This document shows, piece after piece, positions 30,513-40,772 of a stretch of 64,000 bases of DNA (within the stretch, counting starts at the first letter, position 1; each line of letters opens with the position of its first letter). The stretch comes from CAIYOL01 sp964494805 (GTDB lineage Bacteria > Planctomycetota > Phycisphaerae > Sedimentisphaerales > Anaerobacaceae): positions 124,001 through 188,000 of the forward strand of contig CAZBST010000003.1 of the NCBI GenBank assembly GCA_964494805.1, read 5' to 3'. The notes beneath the pieces were generated by a model. The model did not search any database, was not told where the DNA came from, and was given only the letters and a program-made list of their open reading frames with translations. Both the position numbers and the translations under genes were made by a program.

Positions 30513-33245
30513 TTATTCAAGCCAGTCCGAAACCAGTAGTGTAAAATCGCGGAAATCAACGGTGCCGTTATCGTCCAGGTCCGCGGGTATTGACGATCCC
30601 TGAGCGAGCCAAAAGTCGGCCAGTAACGAAAGGTCTATAAAATCAACTGTGCCGGTTGCGGTTAAATCATAAATCTGAAGCTCATACGCTCCAATGTCGA
30701 AGCCGGTGAAGTGAGGCCGGGGGTTTCCATCAATATCCATCTGAGGTACATCATTAGCATCAAGGTTACCCGTATCGCGGCAGGGCGAGTAATAGCCGAT
30801 TCGATAATCGCCTTGCACCCAGTAATCATCGTTGGGGTCTCCGGGGGTACCGTTAGCGTCCCAGTAGTCAGTGTCGATAAAGCAGGGGTCGGCGGATATA
30901 TTGCCGGCTATGCCGGTCAGGTCACTTATGTCGCCTGCGTAATTGCCGTCCTGATTGTTCCAGAAGTCGTTAGCTATCAGATTCGGCTCTGAAGGGTATG
31001 GCCCAGATGGTTTGACGTATATGCCACCGCCCGGGCCGTTATTTGCGATGATGTTATTTATTATGGGTGAACAAACGTCATAGGCGACTTCGATACCCGC
31101 TCCTTCTAAATCGGCTACATTGCCGATGATAGTATTATTCACCACCCTGCTGTTTCCCTGGTATTGTATCCAGATTCCACCTCCCTGGGTTGCTTTGTTG
31201 CCGCAGATAAGATTATTTCTAATCAGCGTTGATGCTCTGAACAGCCCTATTCCCCCACCCCGGCCGTCGCTTCCTCCAGGCCGGGTTGGTATCGAGACGT
31301 TGCCGATGATGATATTGCCTTCAATAATTCCATCTGGGCTTTCCCATACCCAGATGCCGCCTCCATTGCAGGTTTCGGCCATATTTCCAATAATCTCATT
31401 ACCGATTATCCAGGCGGTTGTTTTGTCATAACAGTAAATACCTCCGCCGGCATCGCCAGTAGTTCTGTTTCCAATAATTCTGTTGTTTTTTATCAGGCAG
31501 GTCGACCATGGCCCGATATGGACACCACCGCCGGCAACCGCCGCATAGTTACCGATAATTGTATTGTTCATAACCTCTGCATAGCTGTGGCTGCGGCAAT
31601 CGACTCCGCCGCCATATCTGTCGGCAGCGTTGTCGGTAATATAGTTATACATCACCACCGGCCCTACGGATTCTCCAATGTGCACACCGCCGCCGAATTC
31701 GCCGTGGCCGTTTTGGAGCCGGAAGCCTGCAACTGCCGTGGAGTCATTTTGGCCTGAAAGAATCTTAATACAACTATTCACATCATTGCCGTCGATGAAT
31801 GTTTGGGCAACACAGTTTGAATCAAGGGGGTTGAGGCTGCGCAGGCGAATGTTCTTGTCGAGGAAGTTAACGTTTTCCTGGTAAAAGCCGGGCGAAACGA
31901 CGATTTCATCTCCCGATTGGGCTGCGTTAACTGCGTCCTGAATAGTATAGAAATCCTGCGGCACCCCAATTGAACGGCACTCCTGCGGTCCCATATCAAC
32001 TACATCATTGACGATGCGGCTTGTTCCGTCATAATCCAGCGTAAGCCAGGGCGGGACCGAATCATTATTTCCGGCGTCGATGCAGGGTGAGTCGGTGTTA
32101 AACTCAAAAAAGGAAGTGAACGGCTCCGGTAACTGGGGTGCGATTTTAGGGTCATCTGATATATTACTGTTAATGCCTGTCTGGTCGCCAAGTGTGCCAC
32201 CGTAATTGCTGACGGTATTGCCCCAGACGTTATTATTTTTGACAACAGGTGCGGCGCCGGATTCAGTAGCTATTCCAACGCCGATGTTTTCAACGATAAC
32301 GTTGTTGGCTATCAAATCATAACCGCCGCTGCTGACCCTTATTGCCGCACCATCTGATTTTCGAGTGGCGTTACCTTTGAAATAATTATTGATAACAACC
32401 CCAGATGAGCCGGCGTTCATATTCATTGCTGAACCGATGGACTGGGCCGTGTTGGAGATGAAGAAGTTACACGCAATAACCGGAGACGAGTCCACAAAAT
32501 AGTATATAGCACCGGCGTACAAAAGCTGACAATCGTTTTCCTCAAACCAGTTATTCGTAATTTTTGAGTAGCTGTGGTCCGCAAGATATACTGCACCTCC
32601 GAGGTACTTGCACTGGTTTTCCTTGAAGGTGTTGTTGGAAATCGTCGGGGAGCATTGAAGCCGCCCAAAGATTGCTCCGCCGTACCAGCCGGCGTAGTTA
32701 TTCAGGAAAGCATTGTCCGTGATTATCGGAGAGGCATTATTGTGGCAGAAAATACCGCCGCCGCCGTATTCCGCGTTGCAGTTTTTGAAAATGTTCTTTG
32801 TAATGGTCGGGGATGCACCGGTGCATAAAGCGCCGCCGCCATCGCCATTGTTTCCAGTCCAGAGCCGCCAAGTAACGGTCGGGTCGGTTTGGCCTGAGCC
32901 GTTCTGGATGGTAAAGCCACTCAGCACCGAATTGACATCTTCACCGCTATTGAAAGTTACTACGCTGCCGATATTCGGGTCAGCAGGGTTTGAACCATCA
33001 ATTATTGTCGCTGCTATTATATTCGGGTCGTTCGGGTCAACAGACCGCACCGTAATAGCTTTTCCCAGAAAATTGATATTCTCTTGATATGTGCCGGCTG
33101 AAACTACGATAGTGTCGCCATTATCGGCGTCGTCAATTGCTGACTGGATAGTGCTGTATTCTCCAGATGGGACATATAGAGTTTGTGCCGAAACCTGTGT
33201 CCAGCACAAGATAAATGCAATATTTATTAGCAAAATCCTCTTCAT
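30513..33245 (-). CDS. Secreted right-handed beta-helix protein with dockerin-like tail
   Basis: 910 residues from ATG 33245 (MKRILLINIAFILCW signal peptide). Two tandem beta-helix halves each open with the same layout: YSTIQSAIDDADNGDTIVVS with GTYQENINF, and YTIQDAVNAAQSGDEIVVS with GFYQENVNF, so the protein arose by internal duplication. The repeats contain GGGI, GGAI and NNxI patterns of pectin-lyase-like coils. The C-terminus has two dockerin-like motifs, GTVDFIDLSLLADFWL and GTVDFRDFTLLVSDWL. It is probably a surface or secreted glycan-binding or glycan-cleaving protein; no lyase catalytic set could be assigned by eye. Confidence 0.78.
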   Translation of the reverse strand: MKRILLINIAFILCWTQVSAQTLYVPSGEYSTIQSAIDDADNGDTIVVSAGTYQENINFLGKAITVRSVDPNDPNIIAATIIDGSNPADPNIGSVVTFNSGEDVNSVLSGFTIQNGSGQTDPTVTWRLWTGNNGDGGGALCTGASPTITKNIFKNCNAEYGGGGIFCHNNASPIITDNAFLNNYAGWYGGAIFGRLQCSPTISNNTFKENQCKYLGGAVYLADHSYSKITNNWFEENDCQLLYAGAIYYFVDSSPVIACNFFISNTAQSIGSAMNMNAGSSGVVINNYFKGNATRKSDGAAIRVSSGGYDLIANNVIVENIGVGIATESGAAPVVKNNNVWGNTVSNYGGTLGDQTGINSNISDDPKIAPQLPEPFTSFFEFNTDSPCIDAGNNDSVPPWLTLDYDGTSRIVNDVVDMGPQECRSIGVPQDFYTIQDAVNAAQSGDEIVVSPGFYQENVNFLDKNIRLRSLNPLDSNCVAQTFIDGNDVNSCIKILSGQNDSTAVAGFRLQNGHGEFGGGVHIGESVGPVVMYNYITDNAADRYGGGVDCRSHSYAEVMNNTIIGNYAAVAGGGVHIGPWSTCLIKNNRIIGNRTTGDAGGGIYCYDKTTAWIIGNEIIGNMAETCNGGGIWVWESPDGIIEGNIIIGNVSIPTRPGGSDGRGGGIGLFRASTLIRNNLICGNKATQGGGIWIQYQGNSRVVNNTIIGNVADLEGAGIEVAYDVCSPIINNIIANNGPGGGIYVKPSGPYPSEPNLIANDFWNNQDGNYAGDISDLTGIAGNISADPCFIDTDYWDANGTPGDPNDDYWVQGDYRIGYYSPCRDTGNLDANDVPQMDIDGNPRPHFTGFDIGAYELQIYDLTATGTVDFIDLSLLADFWLAQGSSIPADLDDNGTVDFRDFTLLVSDWLE

Positions 33246-33463
33246 CTTCAACCCGCCTCGGGGAATTCGGCCCCCAGTCTTCCATAGCTCCTTATTATAA
33301 CAAAAAAAGTGTGGGAAATCCAGTAAAGCTGCTGGTTTTTGCCTCATCAGAATTGTATTATCGGTAATCTGTGGAAGAAGCTGCAATTTTTTGTTATAAG
33401 GTGGTACCGGTATAGATAAACGGATTTTACGTTAACGAATAGCATTTTTTTCGGAGAGATTTT

Positions 33464-34498
33464 GTGAAGGCGATTGTGTTGACCGGTATCCGGCAGATGG
33501 AGATGACGGATGTGCCAGAGCCGACTATAAAAAAAGATGACGAGGTTTTGCTGAAGGTCGAAGTGGTCGGTGTTTGCGGCTCCGATATACATTACTATGA
33601 GACCGGCAGAATCGGCTCGCAAATTGTTGAGTACCCTTTTGTAGTCGGCCATGAATGTGCTGCGGTAGTTGAAGCTGTCGGCAGTGCAGTTACTCGCACC
33701 AAGGTCGGCGATGGTGTTGTGGTTGACCCTGCAATAGCTTGTAACAATTGCGACCAGTGCAAGCAGGGCAGGAAGAATACTTGCCGAAATCTGAGGTTTC
33801 TCGGCTGTCCCGGCCAAGCAGAGGGCTGTTTATGTGAATATATCGTTATGCCTGAGGATTGTTGCTTTCCCATCGGTGACAAAATCACCTTCGAGCAGGG
33901 GGTGTTGTGTGAACCGTTGGCTATAGGCGTATATGCTGTTAAACAAGCCTGCATATCAGAAAATACAGATATAGCGATACTTGGCTCAGGCCCAATTGGT
34001 TTAAGCTGTTTAGTTAGCGCCAGGACTGAAAATGCAAGTGCCTGCTACGTGACCGAAAAAGTCGAGGAACGTATAAGAGTCGCAGAAAATAACGGCGCAA
34101 GCTGGGTTGGGAATCCGAATAAGGAAGATGTAGTCAAAGAAATCTTAAAGCTGGAGCCAGCCGGAGTGGATGTTGCTTTTGAATGTGCGGGTCAACAGGA
34201 AACAATCGATCAGGCAGTCGAGCTGCTCAAACCCGGTGGTAAATTAATGTTCGTTGGAATTCCACGTTTTGAAAGAATCTCGTTTATGATTAATAAGATA
34301 CGCAGGAAAGAAATCACTATTGTAAATGTTCGCAGGCAGAACGACTGCACACAGACGGCAATTGATTTAATAGCTGCTGGCAAGATAAAAGTTGATTTTA
34401 TGATAACGCATAGGTTCAAACTTGAACAGACCCAACAGGCCTTTGATATGGTTTCTGAGTATCGAGACGGTGTTATTAAGGCACTAATTGGATTTTAG
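33464..34498 (+). CDS. Zinc-dependent medium-chain alcohol/polyol dehydrogenase
   Basis: 344 residues from a GTG start with GGAG eight bases upstream. The catalytic zinc region is CGSDIHYYETGR with GHE in VVGHECAAVVEAVG. The structural zinc site is CNNCDQCKQGRKNTC (four Cys), and the Rossmann fold has AILGSGPIGLSC. The layout is that of sorbitol/xylitol or threonine dehydrogenases, which oxidise a secondary alcohol with NAD(P)+. The substrate cannot be fixed; polyol use fits the carbohydrate-rich gene set. The stop lies four bases before the cinA start, so the two genes are likely co-transcribed. Confidence 0.88.
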   Translation: MKAIVLTGIRQMEMTDVPEPTIKKDDEVLLKVEVVGVCGSDIHYYETGRIGSQIVEYPFVVGHECAAVVEAVGSAVTRTKVGDGVVVDPAIACNNCDQCKQGRKNTCRNLRFLGCPGQAEGCLCEYIVMPEDCCFPIGDKITFEQGVLCEPLAIGVYAVKQACISENTDIAILGSGPIGLSCLVSARTENASACYVTEKVEERIRVAENNGASWVGNPNKEDVVKEILKLEPAGVDVAFECAGQQETIDQAVELLKPGGKLMFVGIPRFERISFMINKIRRKEITIVNVRRQNDCTQTAIDLIAAGKIKVDFMITHRFKLEQTQQAFDMVSEYRDGVIKALIGF

Positions 34499-34502
34499 AC
34501 CT

Positions 34503-35735
34503 ATGAGAAAAGCGAGTATCGTTAGTATCGGCAATGAGCTTCTTACTGGCCAGACAGTAAGCACCAATGGTTCATATCTAAGTGGGAGACTACTTTCAAT
34601 CGGGATACCTGTTGTTAGCTCTTATACCTGCGGGGATGATGTGGTTTCGATTATACGGGCATTTAATTTAGCAGCCGATGACGCTGATGTAGTAATAGCG
34701 ACCGGCGGGCTGGGCCCGACCGATGATGATTTGACCCGGCAGGCATTCGCAAAATTTCTTGGTGTCGAATTGAAACTGGAGAATGAGCTTCTAGAGAAAA
34801 TACAGGATTTCTTCAGTAGGCGAGACTTGCAAGTGCCCGTGAAGACTAAGGTTCAGGCATATATACCAGCCGGCACGAAAACGCTTGCGAATAATCTTGG
34901 TACTGCACCGGGCATTATGGCCGAGTATAAAGGCAAATTGTTTTTTGTAATGCCAGGTGTGCCGTCGGAAATGAAGCAAATGTTCGAGGAGTCGGTTTTC
35001 CCAGAGCTAAAAAGATTTGCTGGCAAACAAGCGGTTTTTGTGCTGAAACTGAGGTGCTTTGGGGCAGGGGAATCGGCTATTACCGAGAAACTCGGCGACC
35101 TTATGCAGCGTGGCAGAAACCCCCTAATCAACTGCACGATCCAATATGGTGTAATTACCCTATGCATTATCGCAACGGCAGAAGATAAAGGCCAGGCCCG
35201 AGAAATGGCTGAAAAGTGTGAAAAAACGCTGCGGAATGCCCTTGGAGAGCTGATTTATGGCACAGGAGAGCAGACTTTGGCCGAGGTGGTTGGGGCAAGA
35301 TTAGCTCAACAGAAAAAGACAATAGCCGTAGCTGAATCCTGCACAGGCGGCACTTTGGCAAAATTACTGACCGATATCTCTGGGGCCAGCAGATATTTCA
35401 CGTATGGCTGGGTTACTTACAGCAACATTGCAAAAATTAAGGAACTCGGCGTAGAAGCCGATTTAATTGAAGAGGATGGTGCTGTAAGCGCCAAGGTGGC
35501 GGAAGCTATGGCACGTGGTGCCAGAGAAAGAGCCGGTACAGATTTTGCCATTGGTATAACCGGCATAGCCGGCCCAGACGGTGGGAGCGAACAAAAACCC
35601 GTTGGCTTGGTATATATTAGCGTGGATTCCAACAGCGGATGTGAAACTAAGCGTTTTATTTTTGCTCATAACAGAGATTTTACACGGGTTCAGGCGGCAC
35701 AAACAGCTCTGAATATGCTCCGGCTAAAGTTGTAA
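34503..35735 (+). CDS. cinA: CinA-like protein (competence/damage-inducible; NMN deamidase)
   Basis: 410 residues from ATG 34503. The N-terminal MoCF/COG1058 domain has IVSIGNELLTGQTVSTN and ATGGLGPTDDDLT. The C-terminal CinA/PncC domain has AVAESCTGGTLAKLLTDISG, FAIGITGIAGPDGGS and PVGLVYISV. CinA proteins are known to hydrolyse NMN to nicotinate mononucleotide (C-terminal domain) and ADP-ribose-type compounds (N-terminal domain), functions in pyridine-nucleotide recycling. Full two-domain length. The start is almost coupled to the upstream dehydrogenase stop. The pilus cluster begins downstream with its own promoter. Confidence 0.93.
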   Translation: MRKASIVSIGNELLTGQTVSTNGSYLSGRLLSIGIPVVSSYTCGDDVVSIIRAFNLAADDADVVIATGGLGPTDDDLTRQAFAKFLGVELKLENELLEKIQDFFSRRDLQVPVKTKVQAYIPAGTKTLANNLGTAPGIMAEYKGKLFFVMPGVPSEMKQMFEESVFPELKRFAGKQAVFVLKLRCFGAGESAITEKLGDLMQRGRNPLINCTIQYGVITLCIIATAEDKGQAREMAEKCEKTLRNALGELIYGTGEQTLAEVVGARLAQQKKTIAVAESCTGGTLAKLLTDISGASRYFTYGWVTYSNIAKIKELGVEADLIEEDGAVSAKVAEAMARGARERAGTDFAIGITGIAGPDGGSEQKPVGLVYISVDSNSGCETKRFIFAHNRDFTRVQAAQTALNMLRLKL

Positions 35736-35746
35736 GCTTTGGCCAG

Positions 35747-35775
35747 TTGCGTCCTGATAAAAATTATGGTATAAT
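35747..35775 (+). promoter_or_regulatory. Promoter of the pilB-pilT unit
   Basis: TTGCGT (35747-35752), 17-base spacer, TATAAT (35770-35775). It ends 19 bases before the ATG at 35795, giving a very short leader. Confidence 0.65.
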
Positions 35776-35794
35776 AATAAGCACGGAATGTGTT

Positions 35795-37531
35795 ATGGCA
35801 GAGAAACGCAGACATTTAGGCGAGATACTTTATAAAGCTGGGTTGGTTGAAAAGCAACCACTTCTCAAAGCAATCAAGACTGCCAAAACCAGCAAAAAAC
35901 GACTTGGTCAAGTATTGCTTGAATTAAAGCTCGTGGACGAAGAAACCCTTACCAAGGCAATCGCCAAACAATTTGGGCTGGAATATGTGAACTTAGATAA
36001 AATCACTATTCCGCCTGAAGTAATAAAGCTTGTGCCAGAAGACCTTATGAAGAGGCACAATGTCCTGCCTCTTGGTATGAATAACGGTCGATTGAAATTG
36101 ATTATCGGCGACCCGTTAAACTTAGACGTGATGGATACACTTCGGTTTCGCCTGAACGCCGAGCTGGACTACTGTCTTGCAAACCCTTCAAAAATCAAAT
36201 CCTATCTCCGTGATTCAGTAGAAGAAATAAAAACTAAGGAAGACGACAAGTTGAAACATAGCATTGACGCAACCGCTGCCGAGCTTGCTGAGGCCAGCCG
36301 CGAGTTACAGGCAGAGGCTCTCCGTGCCGAAGCTGCAGGCGGTGTCGATGACGGTCCCATCGTCAGGCTGGTGAATCTGATAATAGATAATGCCTACCAT
36401 ATGCGAGCCAGCGATATCCATATTGAACCAATGGCTGACAGGGTACGTGTAAGATATCGTGTTGACGGCGTCTGCCTGGAAAAAGATAACATCCCCAAAA
36501 ATATGCAGGCGCAAATGATTACCCGCCTCAAAATCCTATCTGGTATGGATATTGCGGAGAAGAGACTACCGCAAGATGGTCGTATTAAGCGTACGATTGC
36601 AGGCGACGATGTTGATTTTCGTGTTTCTGCTTTGCCTGGAAACCACGGAGAAAGTGTAGTATTGCGAATCTTACGCCGTGAGTCGGTCAATATCGGTATC
36701 CAGTCGCTCGGCTTTGAACAGGATGATTACGAGCGATTCCTGAAAATAATCAAAAGGCCCAATGGTATATTTTTGGTTACAGGTCCGACCGGTAGCGGCA
36801 AAACTACGACTCTATATGCAGCTCTGCAGGAACTTAACAGGCCGGACAAGAAAATTGTTACGGCTGAAGACCCTGTGGAATACAATTTTGATGGGATGAA
36901 TCAGTGTCAAGTCAAAGAAGAAATCGATTTGACATTTGACAAGATTCTTAGGGCGATGCTACGACAAGCTCCTAATATTATACTTGTTGGTGAAATTCGA
37001 GACGGTGTTGTTGCAGATACTGCAATTCAAGCAGCACTTACAGGACACTTGGTTTTCAGCACTTTGCATACCAATGATGCCCCCAGCGCAATTACGCGTC
37101 TAATAGATATGGGTGTCAAGCCATTTCTCGTAGCCAGCTCGATTCAGGCTATTATGGCGCAGAGGCTTGTAAGAGTCATTTGCAATAAATGCAAAGTAAT
37201 TGATGAACATCCTGACCCAACACTATTGCGATTACTTGATATTACCCCTGAAGATATTAAAAAGCAGCCCATCTATAAGGGCGCCGGCTGCAGCCAGTGC
37301 CAGAAGACCGGCTTCAAAGGCCGAATCGCAATATTTGAGATGGTGGAACTAAACAGCAAAATAAGAGAGCTTGCCTTTGAAAAGGCAGCTACTACTGAAT
37401 TGAGAAAGGCTTGCCGAGCAAGTGGAATGAGGACGTTGAGGGAGGACGGCAGGCTTAAGGTACTCAAAGGGACAACTACACCGGAAGAAGTAGTGAGTAT
37501 AACACAGACTGAAGAATTAGTCCTGGATTAA
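35795..37531 (+). CDS. pilB: PilB/GspE-type assembly ATPase
   Basis: 578 residues from ATG 35795. An N-terminal MshEN/GspE-II domain (LGEILYKAGLVEKQ, LVDEETLTKAIAKQFGLEYV) precedes the AAA+ secretion ATPase: SDIHIEPM, Walker A TGPTGSGKTTTLY, Asp-box EDPVEY, Walker B NIILVGEIRD, GHLVFSTLHTNDAPSA, and two Cys pairs (CNKC, CSQC) that form the zinc site before GFKGRIAIFEM. It powers assembly of pilin subunits at the inner membrane. It is followed after 26 bases by pilT. A second PilB/GspE gene occurs at 38942. Confidence 0.93.
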   Translation: MAEKRRHLGEILYKAGLVEKQPLLKAIKTAKTSKKRLGQVLLELKLVDEETLTKAIAKQFGLEYVNLDKITIPPEVIKLVPEDLMKRHNVLPLGMNNGRLKLIIGDPLNLDVMDTLRFRLNAELDYCLANPSKIKSYLRDSVEEIKTKEDDKLKHSIDATAAELAEASRELQAEALRAEAAGGVDDGPIVRLVNLIIDNAYHMRASDIHIEPMADRVRVRYRVDGVCLEKDNIPKNMQAQMITRLKILSGMDIAEKRLPQDGRIKRTIAGDDVDFRVSALPGNHGESVVLRILRRESVNIGIQSLGFEQDDYERFLKIIKRPNGIFLVTGPTGSGKTTTLYAALQELNRPDKKIVTAEDPVEYNFDGMNQCQVKEEIDLTFDKILRAMLRQAPNIILVGEIRDGVVADTAIQAALTGHLVFSTLHTNDAPSAITRLIDMGVKPFLVASSIQAIMAQRLVRVICNKCKVIDEHPDPTLLRLLDITPEDIKKQPIYKGAGCSQCQKTGFKGRIAIFEMVELNSKIRELAFEKAATTELRKACRASGMRTLREDGRLKVLKGTTTPEEVVSITQTEELVLD

Positions 37532-37557
37532 AAGAATAGATTATTAAGGATTCTCAA

Positions 37558-38697
37558 ATGGCAACAGTTAATATGGATCGTTTACTACAGGCTTGTGTCA
37601 CACAAGGCGGCTCAGATATACACCTTACCACCGGCCGAGCACCGGTATTGAGAATAGACGGCACACTCAGGTCTTTGGAAACCAAGGTTCTTGAGTCTGA
37701 CGATACTGTGGCTTTGATGAAAAGTATTGCACCTGAGCGAAATCAGCAGGAACTTCAAGAAGAGGGAGGAACCGATTTTGGCTTTGCATACGGTGATGTG
37801 GCAAGATTTCGTGTGTCTGTTTTTCGGCAAAGAGGAGATATCTCGATAGTCTTACGTCTTATCCCAACGAAAATTATGACGTTTGAAGAAATAGGCTTGC
37901 CCAAGATTTGCGCTGCTTTGTGCCGACGGCCAAGAGGAATGTTCTTGGTTACAGGCCCGACCGGCAGCGGCAAAACAACCACCTTAGCCTGTATGGTAAA
38001 CTATATTAACGAACACTTCGACCGTCATATTATAACAATTGAAGAACCAATAGAATATTATCACAAGCATAAAAAATCTATTGTTAATCAACGAGAGGTC
38101 GGCGTTGACGTTCCAAGCTTTAGTGAAGCGCTAAGGCGTGTTTTAAGAATGGACCCAGACGTGATTTTGGTAGGTGAGTTACGAGACCTGGAAACAATTG
38201 AATCAGCCATTAGAGCTGCTGAAACCGGTCACCTTGTCTTTAGTACACTGCATACAATAAGCGCTGCAGGAACGGTTACCAGAATTATCGATGTATTTCC
38301 AGTAAGCCAGCAGGAGCAGATTCGCACCCAATTAAGCTCTAATCTGATGGCGGTTCTCAGTCAAGAGCTTTGTCCTTTGGCTACCGGCAGAGGAAGGATT
38401 GCTGCTTATGAGTTTATGGTTGTTACTCCTGCGATTGCTAATCTTATCCGTGAAAATAAGACTTATCGGATTGATTCGAGCATCCAAACAGGTAGAAAAT
38501 TGGGGATGCAGCTTCTTGATGAACACCTTTGGCAGCTCTATGAGACCGGCAGGATTACCAAAGAGGAGATGCTGGACAAGGCCCGTCAGCCGGGGGCACT
38601 GCAGGACAAGGCTATGGCCAAGTTAGGCAAAGTAAAAGTAAAAGGTAAAAGGCCAGCAGAGCAAGGTGAGGAGGATATAGAGATTTTGAGGACGTAG
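37558..38697 (+). CDS. pilT: PilT-type pilus retraction ATPase
   Basis: 379 residues, AAGGA ribosome-binding site. It lacks the N-terminal MshEN domain and zinc motif of the PilB type. PilT signatures: GGSDIHLTTGRAPVLRIDG at the start, Walker A TGPTGSGKTTTLAC, Walker B DVILVGELRD, ETGHLVFSTLHT, and the C-terminal ANLIRENKTYRI with IQTGRKLGMQLLDEHL. PilT depolymerises type IV pili, producing twitching. Its presence argues that the cluster makes a retractile pilus rather than only a secretion pseudopilus. A terminator follows at 38729. Confidence 0.92.
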   Translation: MATVNMDRLLQACVTQGGSDIHLTTGRAPVLRIDGTLRSLETKVLESDDTVALMKSIAPERNQQELQEEGGTDFGFAYGDVARFRVSVFRQRGDISIVLRLIPTKIMTFEEIGLPKICAALCRRPRGMFLVTGPTGSGKTTTLACMVNYINEHFDRHIITIEEPIEYYHKHKKSIVNQREVGVDVPSFSEALRRVLRMDPDVILVGELRDLETIESAIRAAETGHLVFSTLHTISAAGTVTRIIDVFPVSQQEQIRTQLSSNLMAVLSQELCPLATGRGRIAAYEFMVVTPAIANLIRENKTYRIDSSIQTGRKLGMQLLDEHLWQLYETGRITKEEMLDKARQPGALQDKAMAKLGKVKVKGKRPAEQGEEDIEILRT

Positions 38698-38728
38698 TTG
38701 GCAGCAGAATAAGGAGCCGGTTTTTAGG

Positions 38729-38768
38729 AAATACCAGCACAGAAATGGATGTAGCTGGTATTTTTTTT
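38729..38768 (+). terminator. Rho-independent terminator after pilT
   Basis: AAATACCAGC (38729-38738), a 15-base loop, GCTGGTATTT (38754-38763), continuing into T residues to 38768. It separates the pilB-pilT unit from the following gsp-like unit. Confidence 0.88.
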
Positions 38769-38871
38769 GCAGATTAAAAGAGTAGCTTTTTTTAGCTAAT
38801 AGAGGGCTAAAAAGGGGTAAAAGTGGCACTTCTTTGAGTCTTAATAACTAAATGTCCAATTTGTAATTTAC

Positions 38872-38900
38872 TTGTCAAAAAGGTGTTAATGTGATATAAT
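38872..38900 (+). promoter_or_regulatory. Promoter of the gsp-like unit
   Basis: TTGTCA (38872-38877), 17-base spacer, TATAAT (38895-38900), about 40 bases before the ATG at 38942. Confidence 0.75.
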
Positions 38901-38941
38901 ATAGTTGGATTGAGAATGAATCTGGTCAGAGGTAATGTCAG

Positions 38942-40711
38942 ATGGAAAAGGTAAAGACAATGAAAGCACTCCCACCTATAGAACAGCTAAGGGGTAGAAC
39001 CCTTGGCAGGATACTTATAAAAATGGGTGTTCTGACAAGAGAAAAGGTTCATGAGTGCCTGAAGATACAGAAGCAGAGGCCTGGGGCAGTACTCATAGGC
39101 CAGATATTCCTTGAACTTGGATTGGTAGATGAAAACCAACTGCAGATTGCCCTTGCAGCCCAGCGTGGGATGGAATATGTAAAACTGGGTGACATTGATA
39201 TCGCTGCTGATGTAATCGAGAAGGTGCCAGCGCAAATGGCAAAGACGTATCACATCGTGCCAATCGAGTATGATAAGGAAAAGAATGAGTTGTGCGTTGT
39301 TCTTGACAGTGCCGATAATTTCAAAGCAACTGACGATTTGAGTACACTGATGGGTTTTAGAGTTACCGCGAAGATAACTGACTCTAAGGCACTGGAAAAT
39401 GCTTTGACTAAGTATTATGAGGCGCAACAAGAAGAAAACATCGATGAACTAATAGGCGAAATCCAGGCGGACAGCTTCCTTGCGGAGTTTGAAGGCAGGA
39501 ATGTAAGTATCGACTTGGATGAATTAAAGGAACTGTCGGAGTCGAATCCCGTCAAGAAACTGCTGAACCTTGTTTTGCTGCAGGCAATTCGTGACAAGTC
39601 CTCGGATATTCATTTTGAGCCGTTTGAAAATGAATACAAGATGCGTTACCGCATTGACGGCGTGCTTTACGAAATGGTTCCTCCGCCGAAGCACATTGCC
39701 GCGGCGCTCAGCTCGCGTATAAAAGTTATGGCGAACCTGGATATCGCTGAGAGACGGTTACCACAAGATGGCCGAATATCACTGACCGTCCAGGGTAAAC
39801 CGGTTGATTTGCGCGTTAGTGTTCTGCCCACGATGTTCGGAGAAAGTGTGGTACTGCGTGTCCTCGATAGAAGTCAGCTGAGCTTGGATTTGGAAAAGCT
39901 TGGGCTGAGACAATACGACCTTAAAGTATTCCATCAGCTTATTCACAAGCCTAACGGTATTATAATTGTTACTGGTCCTACCGGATGTGGTAAAACCACC
40001 ACTCTCTACTCGGCTTTGACCGAGCTTAATGACGTTGAGACGAAAGTAATCACCACTGAGGACCCTATAGAATACGACCTTGACGGCGTTATTCAGGTTC
40101 AAATGAAGCCGGACATCGGCCTGACATTCGCAAAGTGCCTGCGTTCGATTTTGCGTCAGGACCCCGATGTTATAATGGTCGGTGAAATTCGTGACCTCGA
40201 AACGGCGGAAATCGCAGCCCAGGCGTCTCTGACAGGCCATATAGTGTTCACCACATTGCACACAAACGATGCCCCAAGTTCAATAGCGCGACTTTTGGAT
40301 TTGGGTGTCGAGCCGTTTCTTATTACTGCTACGCTCGAAGGTATTGTTGCTCAGCGATTGGTCCGAAAGGTATGTGATGGATGCAGAACACCATTTGAGC
40401 CAACTGAGAGCCAGCTGATGGAATTGGGACTTACACCGGCGGATATCAAAGGCAAGAGTTTCCATTATGGCCGGGGTTGTAGTAGGTGTAATAATACCGG
40501 TTACAGAGGGCGAACGGGTATTTTCGAGATTATGGTATTCACAGATGAGATACGTGAGTTAATTATGAATCAGGCTTCGACAGGTCTGTTGCGTGCAGCA
40601 GGGCTAAAGGCCGGTATGAAGCTGTTGCGAGAGAATGGTTTGGCTGCCATCTATGATGGCATTACCACTATAGAAGAGGTAGTAAAGGAGACAATTTCGG
40701 AGGAGGCATAA
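38942..40711 (+). CDS. gspE: GspE/PilB-type secretion ATPase (second copy)
   Basis: 589 residues, AGAGGT ribosome-binding site. Same layout as the gene at 35795: MshEN domain (LGRILIKMGVLTREKV, GLVDENQLQIALAAQRGMEYV), then SDIHFEPFENEYKMRYRIDG, Walker A TGPTGCGKTTTLY (Cys in place of the usual Ser), EDPIEYDL, Walker B DVIMVGEIRD, and Cys pairs CDGC and CSRC before GYRGRTGIFEI. First gene of a run that continues with GspF and pseudopilins in gsp order, so it is likely the ATPase of that pseudopilus or pilus. Two extension-type ATPases in one locus suggest specialised partners. Confidence 0.92.
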   Translation: MEKVKTMKALPPIEQLRGRTLGRILIKMGVLTREKVHECLKIQKQRPGAVLIGQIFLELGLVDENQLQIALAAQRGMEYVKLGDIDIAADVIEKVPAQMAKTYHIVPIEYDKEKNELCVVLDSADNFKATDDLSTLMGFRVTAKITDSKALENALTKYYEAQQEENIDELIGEIQADSFLAEFEGRNVSIDLDELKELSESNPVKKLLNLVLLQAIRDKSSDIHFEPFENEYKMRYRIDGVLYEMVPPPKHIAAALSSRIKVMANLDIAERRLPQDGRISLTVQGKPVDLRVSVLPTMFGESVVLRVLDRSQLSLDLEKLGLRQYDLKVFHQLIHKPNGIIIVTGPTGCGKTTTLYSALTELNDVETKVITTEDPIEYDLDGVIQVQMKPDIGLTFAKCLRSILRQDPDVIMVGEIRDLETAEIAAQASLTGHIVFTTLHTNDAPSSIARLLDLGVEPFLITATLEGIVAQRLVRKVCDGCRTPFEPTESQLMELGLTPADIKGKSFHYGRGCSRCNNTGYRGRTGIFEIMVFTDEIRELIMNQASTGLLRAAGLKAGMKLLRENGLAAIYDGITTIEEVVKETISEEA

Positions 40712-40772
40712 GAGACATTGTGGTTATGAAATATTCCATAGTATGCCATAGAGCCAAAGGAGGTGATAAGAG